From the NCBI GenBank assembly GCA_000467935.1, contig KI259852.1, positions 1-64,000 on the forward strand: a stretch of DNA of 64,000 nt, in the 5' to 3' direction. The notes under the pieces are model-generated. The model was not told where the DNA came from and did not search any database. It saw only the letters and a list, made by a program, of their open reading frames with translations. This document shows positions 32,830 through 42,596 of this stretch, in pieces. Source of the stretch: Peptostreptococcaceae bacterium oral taxon 113 str. W5053. GTDB taxonomy: Bacteria > Bacillota > Clostridia > Tissierellales > Peptoniphilaceae. Made by a program: the position numbers and the translations under genes. Numbering within the stretch: the stretch's first letter is position 1; every line of letters begins with the position of its first letter.

Positions 32830-34053
32830 ATGGGTTGTGGAATTGAGGTGTTTTCGGAAATCGGACGCTTAAAATCCGTTATTTTGCATCGTCCGGGAGA
32901 AGAGTTGAACAATTTAACACCGGACAGTTTGGAAGAACTTCTTTTTGATGATATTCCCTATTTAAAAATTGCTCAAGAGGAACATGATTTTTTTGCCAAA
33001 ACTTTAAGAGATAACGGGGTGGAAGTGGTTTATCTGGAAGATTTGATGGCGGAAAGCCTCAAGGATTCCGATGTGAGAGAATCTTTTATTCGGGATTATT
33101 TACGAGAAGCACAGATGTATACGGATAAAGAAGAGAATTTGTTTTATAATTTTTTAAATCGCTTTCAAGATCCCAAAGCGTTGGTAAAGCGAACCATGGC
33201 GGGTACAAGAAAATCCGAATTGAAGGGTTTTTTGGGTCAAGGTTTATTGGATCTTTTGTACCGTCATGAAAATTTTATAGCCAATCCCATGCCGAATCTT
33301 TATTTTACAAGAGATCCTTTCGCTTGCATCGGAAAGGGGGTTTCCTTAAATCATATGTGGAGTGAAACCAGAAATCGAGAGACGATTTACGGTCGATATA
33401 TTTTTAAATACCATCCTAGATTTAAGAAAGCCCATATTCCTTTATGGTATAGTACGGAAGATGAGTTTTCGATTGAAGGCGGAGATGAATTGGTTTTATC
33501 TTCTGACGTTCTGGCGATTGGTATCAGTCAACGTACCAGCCCCTTGGCTATTGAAAAATTAGCGAGAAATATTTTTGACGCCGAAGAGTTTAAATGTATA
33601 TTGGCAGTTCAAATTCCGGAGAAACGTGCATTTATGCATTTGGATACAGTCTTTACCATGATTGATCGGGATTTATTTACTATTCATCCTCAAATTCAAG
33701 GACCGATGGTAGTTTACGAACTTTATGAGGAATCAGGCGGTCAAATTGCTATGAAAAAAATCGAAGATACATTGGATAAGATTTTAGCTTCTTTTTTGGA
33801 CGTCAGTCATGTCGACCTTCTGCCTTGCGGAGGGGGAGATCCTGTTGATGCTGCCAGAGAGCAATGGAGTGACGGATCAAATACATTGGCTATTGCACCC
33901 AGGGAGGTTGTGGTTTATGATAGGAATGAAGTTACCAATAAACTCCTGGAGGAATATGGCGTGAAGATTCATAAAATTCAGTCAGGGGAATTGGCAAGAG
34001 GTCGTGGCGGTCCGCGATGCATGTCTATGCCTTTGATTCGAGAAAAATTATAG
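32830..34053 (+). CDS. arcA: Arginine deiminase
   Basis: The 407-residue enzyme hydrolyses arginine to citrulline and ammonia in the cytoplasm, the first step of the deiminase pathway. Motifs of the guanidino-modifying superfamily are visible: the start GIEVFSEIGRLKSVILHRPG, NLYFTRDPF near residue 160, the HLDTVFTMID catalytic histidine block near 270, and the catalytic cysteine in RGRGGPRCMSMPL near the C-terminus. The ATG at 32830 is seven bases after AGGGAGG; 32824 is too close to it. arcB follows after 15 bases. No carbamate kinase (arcC) is present in this window. Confidence 0.97.
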   Translation: MGCGIEVFSEIGRLKSVILHRPGEELNNLTPDSLEELLFDDIPYLKIAQEEHDFFAKTLRDNGVEVVYLEDLMAESLKDSDVRESFIRDYLREAQMYTDKEENLFYNFLNRFQDPKALVKRTMAGTRKSELKGFLGQGLLDLLYRHENFIANPMPNLYFTRDPFACIGKGVSLNHMWSETRNRETIYGRYIFKYHPRFKKAHIPLWYSTEDEFSIEGGDELVLSSDVLAIGISQRTSPLAIEKLARNIFDAEEFKCILAVQIPEKRAFMHLDTVFTMIDRDLFTIHPQIQGPMVVYELYEESGGQIAMKKIEDTLDKILASFLDVSHVDLLPCGGGDPVDAAREQWSDGSNTLAIAPREVVVYDRNEVTNKLLEEYGVKIHKIQSGELARGRGGPRCMSMPLIREKL

Positions 34054-34068
34054 AGGAGGAAAAATATA

Positions 34069-35067
34069 ATGGCAGTGAATTTGCATGGAAGAAATTTTAT
34101 TACCTTAAAGGATTTTACGCCGGAAGAAATTCGTTATCTTTTGGACTTGGCAAAGGATTTAAAGAACAAAAAGCGTGCCGGTATTCGAGGAAATTTGTTG
34201 GACAGAAAAAATATCGTTTTGTTATTTGAAAAAACATCAACTCGTACTCGTTGCTCTTTTGAAGTGGCTTGTATGGATGAAGGGGGACAAGTTACTTTCT
34301 TAGGTTCTTCCGATAGTCAAATGGGGAAAAAAGAGTCCATTGAAGATACAGCAAAAGTATTGGGAAGATTCTATGACGGCATCGAATTCCGCGGATTTAA
34401 GCAGGAAACGGTGGAAACTTTAGCAAAATATGCAGGTGTTCCCGTATGGAACGGATTGACGGATATGTATCATCCAACTCAAATTTTGGCAGACTTTTTA
34501 ACCGTGGAAGAACATGTACACAAAGCTCTTCGAGAAGTGAAATTTGTTTACGTAGGGGATGCCAGAAACAATATGGGGAACAGTTTGATGATTGGCGCAG
34601 CGAAGATGGGAATGGAATTCTGGGCAATTGCACCGAAAGCATTATGGCCTTCCGAAGAATTGGTTAAAGAAATGGAAGAAGTATCGAAAGAAACCGGTGC
34701 AAGCATTCATTTTAGCGAAAGTGTTGATGATGTAAAAGGTGCCGATGTCATCTATACGGATGTTTGGGTATCCATGGGTGAAGAGGATAAGTTTGCTGAG
34801 CGTATTGAGCAGTTATTGCCCTATCAAGTGAATATGGAAATGATTCGTAAGACGGAAAATCCTCATTGCATATTCCTTCACTGCTTGCCCGCATGTCACG
34901 ATTTAAATACTAAGATGGGACAGGAAGTTTTTGAAAAATTTGGAATCAAGGAAATGGAAGTTACCGATAAAGTGTTTCGCAGTAAGCATTCTAAAGTTTT
35001 CGATGAAGCGGAGAATAGAATGCATACCATTAAGGCGGTTATCGTCGCTACAATTGGTAAATTATAA
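34069..35067 (+). CDS. arcB: Ornithine carbamoyltransferase
   Basis: The 332-residue enzyme interconverts citrulline with ornithine and carbamoyl phosphate. It shows the carbamoyl-phosphate site [15 protein letters not shown] near residue 56, [11 protein letters not shown] near 135, and the ornithine site HCLPACHD near 270. Placement directly behind arcA indicates the catabolic form (ArcB), which splits citrulline. Carbamate kinase is missing nearby, so the carbamoyl phosphate is used elsewhere or by a distant kinase. A terminator at 35074-35110 ends the unit. Confidence 0.96.
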   Translation: MAVNLHGRNFITLKDFTPEEIRYLLDLAKDLKNKKRAGIRGNLLDRKNIVLLFEKTSTRTRCSFEVACMDEGGQVTFLGSSDSQMGKKESIEDTAKVLGRFYDGIEFRGFKQETVETLAKYAGVPVWNGLTDMYHPTQILADFLTVEEHVHKALREVKFVYVGDARNNMGNSLMIGAAKMGMEFWAIAPKALWPSEELVKEMEEVSKETGASIHFSESVDDVKGADVIYTDVWVSMGEEDKFAERIEQLLPYQVNMEMIRKTENPHCIFLHCLPACHDLNTKMGQEVFEKFGIKEMEVTDKVFRSKHSKVFDEAENRMHTIKAVIVATIGKL

Positions 35068-35073
35068 ACACAG

Positions 35074-35110
35074 TTAAAAAAGGGTCCTTATGGAGAGGAT
35101 TCTTTTTTAT
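35074..35110 (+). terminator. Terminator of the arcA-arcB unit
   Basis: The stem AAAAAAGGGTCCTT / AGAGGATTCTTTTTT lies seven bases after the arcB stop. Confidence 0.85.
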
Positions 35111-35138
35111 TGCTTAATTGTTTAACGGAAGGTATAAT
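35110..35138 (+). promoter_or_regulatory. Promoter of the murE-type ligase operon
   Basis: TTGCTT (35110-35115) and TATAAT (35133-35138) have 17-base spacing. They start a transcript running into 35194 and probably through 41024. Confidence 0.65.
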
Positions 35139-35193
35139 TGTAACAGCAAAGATACTGTGATTATAAAAACAATTAGAGAAAGGAATTTTTCGA

Positions 35194-36639
35194 ATGAAAA
35201 TTTCTGAATTGATTCAAGGGTTGCCTTATATGGAGTTTAGAGGACGAGATGTAGAGGTAAGCCATATTACATATGATTCGAGGAAAGTTTGCCCCGGGTC
35301 TCTTTTTGTAGCTATTCAAGGCTATGACACGGACGGACATCAATACATTTCACAGGCGGAAGAAAAACAGGCCGCCTGCCTTTTGGTGGAAAAATCGGTG
35401 GAGTCTTCTTTGCCTCAAGTCATTGTGGAAGACGGAAGAAAAGCACTGGCTTATGTTTCCGCCATTTTTTTTAACCATCCTTCCAAAGAGATGAAGGTGG
35501 TAGGGATTACCGGAACCAAGGGAAAGACAACGGTTTCGAATTTGCTCTATCAAATGGCTAAGACTGCGGGAAGAAATCCCGGGCGGATTGGCACCAACGG
35601 TGTGGCGTATGCAGATGTCAACTATCCGATTTTTCATACCACCCCGGAATCTTCAGAATTACAGGAAATTCTAAGGAACATGAGGGACAAAGGAGTGGAT
35701 ACGGTTTTCATAGAAGTATCTTCCGGGGGATTGAAGTTATCCAGAGTGGAACAAATTCAATTTGATATCGGGGTATTTACGAATTTTTCACAAGACCATA
35801 TTGGCTCGAAAGAACATGCAAACATGGAGGAATACCTTTATTGGAAGTCCACTTTATTTGAGAAAACGCCGGTCAGCATACTAAACTTTGATGAAAAAGT
35901 CTACTCTGTTTTGAGAGAAAGGGTAAAAGACCGAATGCTTTCTTATGGCATTCATGGTGGAGATATTCAGGCCAAAGAGATTGTTTACGGGAAAAAGATT
36001 AATGAACACACATATTTCATGTATTGCGGTAAATCCACATTTCCTGTTGAACTGTGCAATCCGGGAGAATTTAGTGTGTATAATGCATTGGCCGTATTAG
36101 CAGTTGGGGAACTTTTGGAATATCCTGTTTTTGCCATGCAGGATACTTTAAAACAAGGTCATGTTTCGGGGCGGATTGAACTTTTGCCTGCTCCTGACAA
36201 TTATTGCGTGGTTCTGGATTATGCCCATAATGGCACAAGCTTGGAACAAATTTTAAGGATTTTAAAAGGATATCATCCTCGCAGGTTATTGTGTGTAATG
36301 GGAAGCATAGGAGGTCGAGCAAGGCTTCGTAGAAAAGAATTGGGCGATGTAGCTGCAAAATTTTGTGATACGGTAGTTTTAACGACGGATAATCCTGATT
36401 TTGAAGATCCTATAACAATTATCAATGACATAAAAGAATCTTTTTTTGGAACATCAGTTCAAGTTTATGAAGAGTCGAATCGAGCCGAAGCGGTATGTTT
36501 AGCACTGTCTTTGATGGAAGAAGGGGATATTCTTCTTCTTGCGGGGAAGGGGCACGAAGAATACCAATTAATTCGAGGGGAAAAAGTTCCTTATAGCGAT
36601 AAAGAAGTTGTGAATGGATATTTTAGTCATTTAAAATAA
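35194..36639 (+). CDS. MurE-type UDP-MurNAc-dipeptide:amino acid ligase
   Basis: The 481-residue Mur ligase should add the third amino acid to UDP-MurNAc-Ala-Glu in the cytoplasm, or perform a closely related ligation. The N-terminal UDP-binding domain is followed by the ATP loop GITGTKGKTT near residue 108, TTPESSELQEIL, the FTNFSQDHIGSKEHANMEEY magnesium/lysine region, and the C-terminal domain (LDYAHNGTSLEQIL). The specificity loop reads DNPDFEDP, not DNPR as in meso-diaminopimelate enzymes. That suggests another diamino acid (lysine or ornithine) or a paralogous role. It is followed by membrane and secreted protein genes with short gaps. The adjacent arcA-arcB pair produces ornithine. Confidence 0.85.
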   Translation: MKISELIQGLPYMEFRGRDVEVSHITYDSRKVCPGSLFVAIQGYDTDGHQYISQAEEKQAACLLVEKSVESSLPQVIVEDGRKALAYVSAIFFNHPSKEMKVVGITGTKGKTTVSNLLYQMAKTAGRNPGRIGTNGVAYADVNYPIFHTTPESSELQEILRNMRDKGVDTVFIEVSSGGLKLSRVEQIQFDIGVFTNFSQDHIGSKEHANMEEYLYWKSTLFEKTPVSILNFDEKVYSVLRERVKDRMLSYGIHGGDIQAKEIVYGKKINEHTYFMYCGKSTFPVELCNPGEFSVYNALAVLAVGELLEYPVFAMQDTLKQGHVSGRIELLPAPDNYCVVLDYAHNGTSLEQILRILKGYHPRRLLCVMGSIGGRARLRRKELGDVAAKFCDTVVLTTDNPDFEDPITIINDIKESFFGTSVQVYEESNRAEAVCLALSLMEEGDILLLAGKGHEEYQLIRGEKVPYSDKEVVNGYFSHLK

Positions 36640-36659
36640 AAAAGTCAGGAGAGAAAAAA

Positions 36660-37973
36660 ATGAAAGCGGTAACACTCAAAGCATCGCATACGATTAGTCG
36701 TAATAAAAGAGAATTGCATCTAATCGGATTTTGCCTTTTTTTAATTGCCAGTGGGTTTATTTTTAACAGTCCAAAAGAAATTTATATCGGCTTATATAAA
36801 ATTATGACTTCTCCAAGCAATTTGATTACGGATTATATGAAGTTGACTAATATCGGAGCAACTTTAGTAAACAGTGGATTAACTACATTGCTTACTGTTT
36901 TTTTGTTGAAAGTGGAAAAAGTGGAGTTAACCGGTCCGATTATTGCCGGTTTGTTGAATATGAGCGGATTCGCACTTTTCGGGAAGAATTTATTGAATAC
37001 GATTCCTATCGCATTTGGTGTATTTCTTTATGTGAAAATTATGAAAATAAATTTCAATCAAGCGGCTCCCAGCAGTTTATTTGCCACAGCTTTGGGACCT
37101 TTGGTTAGCGAAATCAGTTTTGCTTATGGTTTTACACCTGTAAAGGGAATTGTGTTCGGTTATTTGGCAGGGATTGTTATCGGTTTTGTCTTTAAGCCTT
37201 TAGCGGATAATTGTAGCGGCTTTTATAAAAATTATAATCTTTTTAATGCGGGCTTTACCGCCGGATTGTTGGGGATGTTTGCTACGGGAATTCTTCGAAT
37301 GTTCAATATCAAAGTAGAAACCGTATCCATTATTTCCGAAGGGAATAATTTACCGTTATTTGTTTGGCTGATGGTTTTATTTGCAGCTATCTTTCTAGTG
37401 GGGGTTTTCGTAGACGGTTATTATCCGGGACGTTTTAAATTGTTGATGAAGCATTCCGGTTATTTAGCCAGTAATTGGATTCAGCTGTATGGCTATGGTA
37501 CTGTATTGATGAATATGGCCATTATGGGAATTGTTTCAACCTTATATGTGGTTATTTTAGGCGGGGAACTTAACGGGGCAACGATTGGCGGAATTTTTGC
37601 TGTTACAGGCTTTTCTGCCTATGGGGTACATCTTCGTAATACTTTGCCCATTTATTTTGGCGTATATTTGGCCAGTGTATTGAATATTTATGATCCCCAT
37701 AGCACGGCAGCTATGTTAGCAGCACTTTTCGGCACGGCATTGGTTCCGTTGTCCGGGACATATGGTCCTTATGGAGGGATATTGGCAGGTTTTTCTCACA
37801 TGGCCATGGTGATGAATGTAGGTTATTTACATGGGGGAATGAACCTATACAACAACGGATTTTCCTCCGGTTTTGTTGCAGCAACTTTGTATCCGATTTT
37901 CAATGCGTATAAGCAATATCGTTTAATGAAAAAAAATGATTTATCCGGATTCCAGGGAGTTGATGATCATTAA
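36660..37973 (+). CDS. DUF1576 multi-pass membrane protein
   Basis: The 437-residue integral membrane protein has about ten to twelve helices with internal repetition: two halves each show a GLxNxSGFALFGKNLLNTIPI / GFSAYGVHLRNTLPIYFG segment. This matches the DUF1576 family, whose function is unknown. Inverted or repeated halves of this kind suggest a transporter-like fold, but that is inference. It begins 21 bases after the MurE-type gene, so the two are probably co-transcribed. Confidence 0.85.
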   Translation: MKAVTLKASHTISRNKRELHLIGFCLFLIASGFIFNSPKEIYIGLYKIMTSPSNLITDYMKLTNIGATLVNSGLTTLLTVFLLKVEKVELTGPIIAGLLNMSGFALFGKNLLNTIPIAFGVFLYVKIMKINFNQAAPSSLFATALGPLVSEISFAYGFTPVKGIVFGYLAGIVIGFVFKPLADNCSGFYKNYNLFNAGFTAGLLGMFATGILRMFNIKVETVSIISEGNNLPLFVWLMVLFAAIFLVGVFVDGYYPGRFKLLMKHSGYLASNWIQLYGYGTVLMNMAIMGIVSTLYVVILGGELNGATIGGIFAVTGFSAYGVHLRNTLPIYFGVYLASVLNIYDPHSTAAMLAALFGTALVPLSGTYGPYGGILAGFSHMAMVMNVGYLHGGMNLYNNGFSSGFVAATLYPIFNAYKQYRLMKKNDLSGFQGVDDH

Positions 37974-38007
37974 TCATGAGAAAGGGTAAAGATAAGGAGG
38001 ACGAAAG

Positions 38008-38796
38008 ATGCGAAAAAAGATAATTATCTTGTATTCTTTCAGTCTTTTATGCCTTATTTTTGCGCTTTTTCTTTGCTTTCGGGTATATAAAATCCGAAGG
38101 CCCTATCCAACAATGAAAGTCAATACTTCTCATGGAGAAGTGATTGTAGATAACCACAAGATTTATTGTGCAAATATATCTGACAAGCCGATTATCAATT
38201 TAGCGGAACCGGTTTATTTGGCTACATCGGGCGATGTAACTTCTCATTCGGGTGAGGAGTTAATTTTAGCTGTTGGAGATTCCGGGCGAGATAAGAAAAA
38301 GTATTTTGTCTGTGTAGCTATTGAAGAAGGAAAGGGTAAAGTGGTGGCAAAGTCTCCGGCGGATATCTATAATCCGTGGAAATTTATCATTGCAGATACG
38401 AATTTGGATGGAAAATTAGATTTGGCTTGCGGTGTAAAAAAAGAAGCCCCATTGCATCCCGTATTTTGTAAGAGAATGTTTTTTTTCGGTATTGATGAAG
38501 AAAAACAAAAATTTTATCCTATTTTTCTTTTTTCCAGACTTTCGAGTCGATTGGAGGATTTTACCTTTGCCGATGTTAACGGAGATGGAAAGGATGAAGT
38601 AATCGCTTTATTGTGGAAGACCGCTCAGGAGAGATGTATTTTATGTTATCGATGGATAGGAAACGGATTGGAAGTAATCAGTGAATCTTTGGATATTCAT
38701 GGAAATAAAATTGATGCGGATAAAAACAATATAATTCTTGAATATGAAAGTATTCCCAAGGAGGAATTTTTTCAATCATTGAAACTTATACCTTAG
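38008..38796 (+). CDS. Membrane-anchored FG-GAP/VCBS-like protein
   Basis: The 262-residue protein has one N-terminal membrane anchor (about residues 5-27) and an extracytoplasmic domain with calcium-binding repeat patterns (DTNLDGKLDLACG, DVNGDGKDEVIAL) as in FG-GAP/VCBS beta-propeller blades. It is too short for a full propeller. The gene lies between the DUF1576 and DUF3160 genes with short gaps and good ribosome binding sites. A role in surface interaction is inferred. Confidence 0.7.
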   Translation: MRKKIIILYSFSLLCLIFALFLCFRVYKIRRPYPTMKVNTSHGEVIVDNHKIYCANISDKPIINLAEPVYLATSGDVTSHSGEELILAVGDSGRDKKKYFVCVAIEEGKGKVVAKSPADIYNPWKFIIADTNLDGKLDLACGVKKEAPLHPVFCKRMFFFGIDEEKQKFYPIFLFSRLSSRLEDFTFADVNGDGKDEVIALLWKTAQERCILCYRWIGNGLEVISESLDIHGNKIDADKNNIILEYESIPKEEFFQSLKLIP

Positions 38797-38840
38797 CGGA
38801 TTAAGAGATAATTTCCATAAACTAAAAAAGGAGGAGAACA

Positions 38841-41024
38841 ATGCAAAAGAGTACAAGAACAATATTCGCTTATGGAATGGTATTTGCTCTTTTATTTTCT
38901 TCATGTTCCGGTATTGGAATCGGGAAAAAAACACAAGAGCCTACCAAGGAAGAAAGTGGAGAAAGTGTTGACAACAAAGGGGCAACGGAAACGGAAGAAT
39001 TTAAACAGCTATTAGCCTCCATGAAGAAAGAAAACATAGCGGTGCCTTTGGAAGTCCCACAAATTACTCCCAAAATTGCACCTTATAGTGTATTGCTGGA
39101 GAATGTACAAATTCCGGAGAAGATAAAAATTGGGTCTCATGAAGCTCAATTATTAGAGACACAATACTTCTTTATCAAACAGCCGTCAGAGCATTCGAAT
39201 CGTTATTTGTTTCATACCTATGACACCAATATGTATTCCAATCGTCCCAGCTTTGTAACTACGGATGTAGCGTTACATACTTTTCATCTATTCTATGACA
39301 ACTTTGTAAGAAAAACGGAAGAAGCACAATTTCTTCCGCAGCTTGAAAAATTTACTGTGGGAATGTTAAAAGCGTTGGAAAGCAAACGAGGGGAAATTAA
39401 CGATGAGGAAGTTAAGGATTTATTGGAACATTCCATTGCTTATTTTTCCGTAGCTGCCCATGTGCTTGGGATAAAGAATCCTGTTAAAGTGGATGAAACC
39501 TATATGGATCGTGTGCAAAAAGAAATTCAAAATATTGAGGAAGGCATTTTTTTCGGGGAAAGTGGTATTGTTCATAATGAAGTGGATTTTTCCCAGTTTA
39601 AGCCCAGAGGACACTATACGAAAAATGAAAATTTGCAACGATATTTTCGTGAAATGATGTATTACGGATTGTTGCCTTTGCGTTATGATACGGAGGGCGG
39701 AATCGATCGTGAAATGACTCTCATGGCTTTGGTAATGACCAAAACCGTATTTGCTGATTCTGATTTATTCGGCTTGTGGGAGGATATCTATGAACCGACA
39801 GCGTTTTTAGTCGGAGATTCGGATGATTTGGGATTTGAAGATTATGGGCGTCTTTATTTCAATATCTATGGGAAGGATTCTCCCTGGGACGATTTGAACG
39901 ACAAAGAAAAATTTGATCAATTTGTTGAAGCGGCCAATCAATTAAAATCTCCGGGCATTACCCCGAAGGTGACGGAAGTGGATGTAGCGAAAGGGCGTAA
40001 TTTCCGAGTCATGGGACAACGATATATTTTAGATTCGGAAATCATTCAGAAAATTGCCGAACCGCTGAAATACTGGTATATCTCCGGTTTAGATTTATTT
40101 GCCGCTCTGGGAAGTAAGGAAGCGGAAAAATATCAAAAAGAAATGATAACTCCGGAAACTCCGGAGTATGAAACCTATTTAAAGCGAGGAAAAGATGTAG
40201 CACAGACCGTAACAGAAAAAGATTGGATGAAAAATATTTATTATGGTTGGCTATGGACTTTACAAGGGTTGACGAAAGGATATGGAGAAGGTTGGCCTTC
40301 CTTTATGCAAAAAGAAGCATGGGCTTGGAAAGATTTGAACACTGCATTATGCTCTTGGGCGGAACTTCGCCATGACACGATTCTCTATGCCAAGCAGAGT
40401 ATGGCGGAAATGGGCGGAATGATGAAGGATGAAGAGATTCCTGCAGGTTATGTGGAGCCTAATATTGAGCTTTATGCAAAATTATTGCGTTTGACAAAAT
40501 ATACTCGTTTGAACTTGGAAAATCGTGGACTTTTGGATGAAAAACTAAAAACTTCTGTAGAAGATATGGAAAAGTTTATGGAGACTCTTTTGGCCATCAG
40601 CGTAAAAGAATTGCAGGAAGAACCTTTATCGAAAGAGGAGAACGAGTTTATTCGCACCATCGGCGGATTGTTGGAAAAATTCCAAATTGATTTTTCAGAG
40701 AAAGAAGACGGCACTTATCGATTGATGTCGGAAGAAAATTCCACTATGGCGCTGATTTCGGATTATCACACTGTAGCTCCCAATTCCGAAGGTCCCGGAG
40801 GCGTGATTGAGGCGGCAGTGGGGCTGCCTCATGAGATTTATGTCGTGGTGCCTATTAACGGCAAACTTTATTTGACCATTGGGTCAGTTATGCGTTATTA
40901 TGAATTTTTAAGTCAAGAACGATTAACGGATGAACAATGGATTCAAATGTTGAAGACAAGTGAGGCACCTAAAGGATTGGATTGGCAAAAATCTATTTTT
41001 GTTTCCGTTGTGAATGGAGAATAA
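38841..41024 (+). CDS. DUF3160 surface lipoprotein
   Basis: The 727-residue protein has a lipoprotein signal (LLFSSCSG near residue 21), an acidic linker, and a long conserved domain matching DUF3160: FVTTDVALHTFHLFYDNFVRK near 135, PLRYDTEGGIDREMTL near 285, and the C-terminal block with VAPNSEGPGG and MRYYEFLSQERLTDEQW. Its function is unknown; members are found on the surface of Clostridia and other bacteria. It ends the probable operon that starts with the MurE-type ligase and is followed by a terminator at 41053-41101. Confidence 0.85.
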   Translation: MQKSTRTIFAYGMVFALLFSSCSGIGIGKKTQEPTKEESGESVDNKGATETEEFKQLLASMKKENIAVPLEVPQITPKIAPYSVLLENVQIPEKIKIGSHEAQLLETQYFFIKQPSEHSNRYLFHTYDTNMYSNRPSFVTTDVALHTFHLFYDNFVRKTEEAQFLPQLEKFTVGMLKALESKRGEINDEEVKDLLEHSIAYFSVAAHVLGIKNPVKVDETYMDRVQKEIQNIEEGIFFGESGIVHNEVDFSQFKPRGHYTKNENLQRYFREMMYYGLLPLRYDTEGGIDREMTLMALVMTKTVFADSDLFGLWEDIYEPTAFLVGDSDDLGFEDYGRLYFNIYGKDSPWDDLNDKEKFDQFVEAANQLKSPGITPKVTEVDVAKGRNFRVMGQRYILDSEIIQKIAEPLKYWYISGLDLFAALGSKEAEKYQKEMITPETPEYETYLKRGKDVAQTVTEKDWMKNIYYGWLWTLQGLTKGYGEGWPSFMQKEAWAWKDLNTALCSWAELRHDTILYAKQSMAEMGGMMKDEEIPAGYVEPNIELYAKLLRLTKYTRLNLENRGLLDEKLKTSVEDMEKFMETLLAISVKELQEEPLSKEENEFIRTIGGLLEKFQIDFSEKEDGTYRLMSEENSTMALISDYHTVAPNSEGPGGVIEAAVGLPHEIYVVVPINGKLYLTIGSVMRYYEFLSQERLTDEQWIQMLKTSEAPKGLDWQKSIFVSVVNGE

Positions 41025-41052
41025 TAGATAAAGAAAAAAGAATGAATCAGCA

Positions 41053-41101
41053 AAAAAGAAGAGCCTATTCTTGGCACAAGTCGAAGGATAGGCTTTTTTG
41101 T
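41053..41101 (+). terminator. Terminator after the DUF3160 gene
   Basis: A long stem (AAGAGCCTATTCTT / AAGGATAGGCTTTTTT) lies about 30 bases after the stop. Confidence 0.8.
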
Positions 41102-41326
41102 GACAGTCCAAAATATGAGTTGATTCGCAAGAGATGATCTCAAAGCAGACTTTTATCCTTTCAAAGAAAAGGGGTAAGGTTTCATAGTCGTTCATCACAA
41201 AAGGACAGCGGCAACAAGGCGGAAAGCGACTTTATACCGTTTCTAAACATTATGAACGAATGGTAACTTTAGAAAAGATACACGCTATCTTCAGCACAAG
41301 ATAATGGAAAAGAGAAAAAGAGTATC

Positions 41327-41524
41327 ACCAAGAGTTTTATACGGCTGCCAGAAACCTTAACAACCCCAATGGGGACTGAATATATTGAAAAAGTAATCCT
41401 CCATAAAGGCACAGGGGAAGGAAAAGGAGAAGACAAAAAACAAGAAGTTGATGTGTATTTTAATTTTATTGAAAATATAGAAATGAACAGAAGTTTTGAG
41501 AGGGATTGGGAAATCTTGCAATAG
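41327..41524 (+). pseudogene. Large serine recombinase, C-terminal remnant
   Basis: The frame reads IRLPETLTTPMGTEYIEKVI, then a basic loop and EVDVYFNFIENIEM before a stop. This matches the C-terminal end of large serine recombinases with a DUF4368-like tail (pattern FIEKIxVHxxxxxxxxxxQxVxIxYxFIGxI), which move integrative elements. The catalytic N-terminal part is absent. It marks the left side of the accessory zone. Confidence 0.6.
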
Positions 41525-41603
41525 AAAAAATGCCTTAAAAAATGGTATAATACTAAAAAATATTTAGTGAAATAAATGCGAATTTATCAAAGGAGAATAA
41601 TTT

Positions 41604-42479
41604 ATGACAAAAGAGGAACGAGCTGAAAAATGGTTTCTCAATATACCTAATGCAAGGTCCATAAACATGGAAACGAAAATAGAGGTATGCAGTAAAGCGG
41701 CAAGGAAAATGGCGATTATATTTTTTGCAGTATTTACAGTGGAATGTGCTTTGATATTCATAGTAACCGGCGGTGAAATTTTCGATTCTATGGCAGATTT
41801 TATGAATAATATTTCCAAAGAGAGTTACACCGGAAATCATCATAAGGGAGTTGCACTTGTCGGTGGACTTTTATGCCTTCCGTTCATTGCATTACCCATC
41901 ATAGCTGCTGTACTATTCAAAAACAAATGGATCCGGTCGGAGATAAGTAAAACAGAATATCATAAAGATGCTGGAACAAGTCTTGTAACTGAAATAGCAA
42001 GAACTGAAAAGACAAGCCATGAATCGGTGAATTATAAGATGAAGGAATGTACTGGAGAAGTACTTGAGTTTGAGAACTTTAATTTTAAACTTGCAATTAT
42101 CCAAGTACTGATGTATGAGTTAAAGGTCTTAGAGCCATATTTTGATATTTGTGATTTTGCTGTTCAGTATGCTGAAAAAGAGATTGATACAGATAGTATG
42201 GTAATCATTCAACCTGCTCTTAATTTTTTCGAAAAATTGCCAATTCCGAAACGGCTTGCTATGCAAGTAGAGGAAATCAATATGGACGGGGGAAATGATA
42301 TCTATATGAACATTATTCCGCAGTGGGATGGAGAAGATGGATGTTTTGACTTGAACGAAGTAAGCTTATCTGAACTGCAGCAATTTCCGAATCTTAAAAA
42401 AGCAACGATTATGAGCAACGCTTATGATAAAGTAAAAGAAATTTTTGATATTGCGAATATTGAAGTGGAATTGCTTTGA
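41604..42479 (+). CDS. Membrane protein with C-terminal DUF6892-like domain
   Basis: The 291-residue protein has two N-terminal membrane helices (about residues 32-50 and 80-102). A cytoplasmic domain from about residue 150 follows (FENFNFKLAIIQVLMYELKVLEP, INMDGGNDIYMNIIPQWDGEDGCFDL, PNLKKATI). That pattern resembles DUF6892 proteins, often found near polymorphic-toxin or immunity genes. AAGGAG precedes the start. The combination with membrane helices is unusual. Family assignment is from memory of the pattern. Confidence 0.65.
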   Translation: MTKEERAEKWFLNIPNARSINMETKIEVCSKAARKMAIIFFAVFTVECALIFIVTGGEIFDSMADFMNNISKESYTGNHHKGVALVGGLLCLPFIALPIIAAVLFKNKWIRSEISKTEYHKDAGTSLVTEIARTEKTSHESVNYKMKECTGEVLEFENFNFKLAIIQVLMYELKVLEPYFDICDFAVQYAEKEIDTDSMVIIQPALNFFEKLPIPKRLAMQVEEINMDGGNDIYMNIIPQWDGEDGCFDLNEVSLSELQQFPNLKKATIMSNAYDKVKEIFDIANIEVELL

Positions 42480-42596
42480 TAGATAGTAGTTTTTTTATAA
42501 ATTTCAGTTTTGCAGAATAAAGGTGTAGATAAAATACAATCATCTGATGATGAATATAAGGAATAATTGAAAGTTGAAATTAAGGAGGATATCTGT

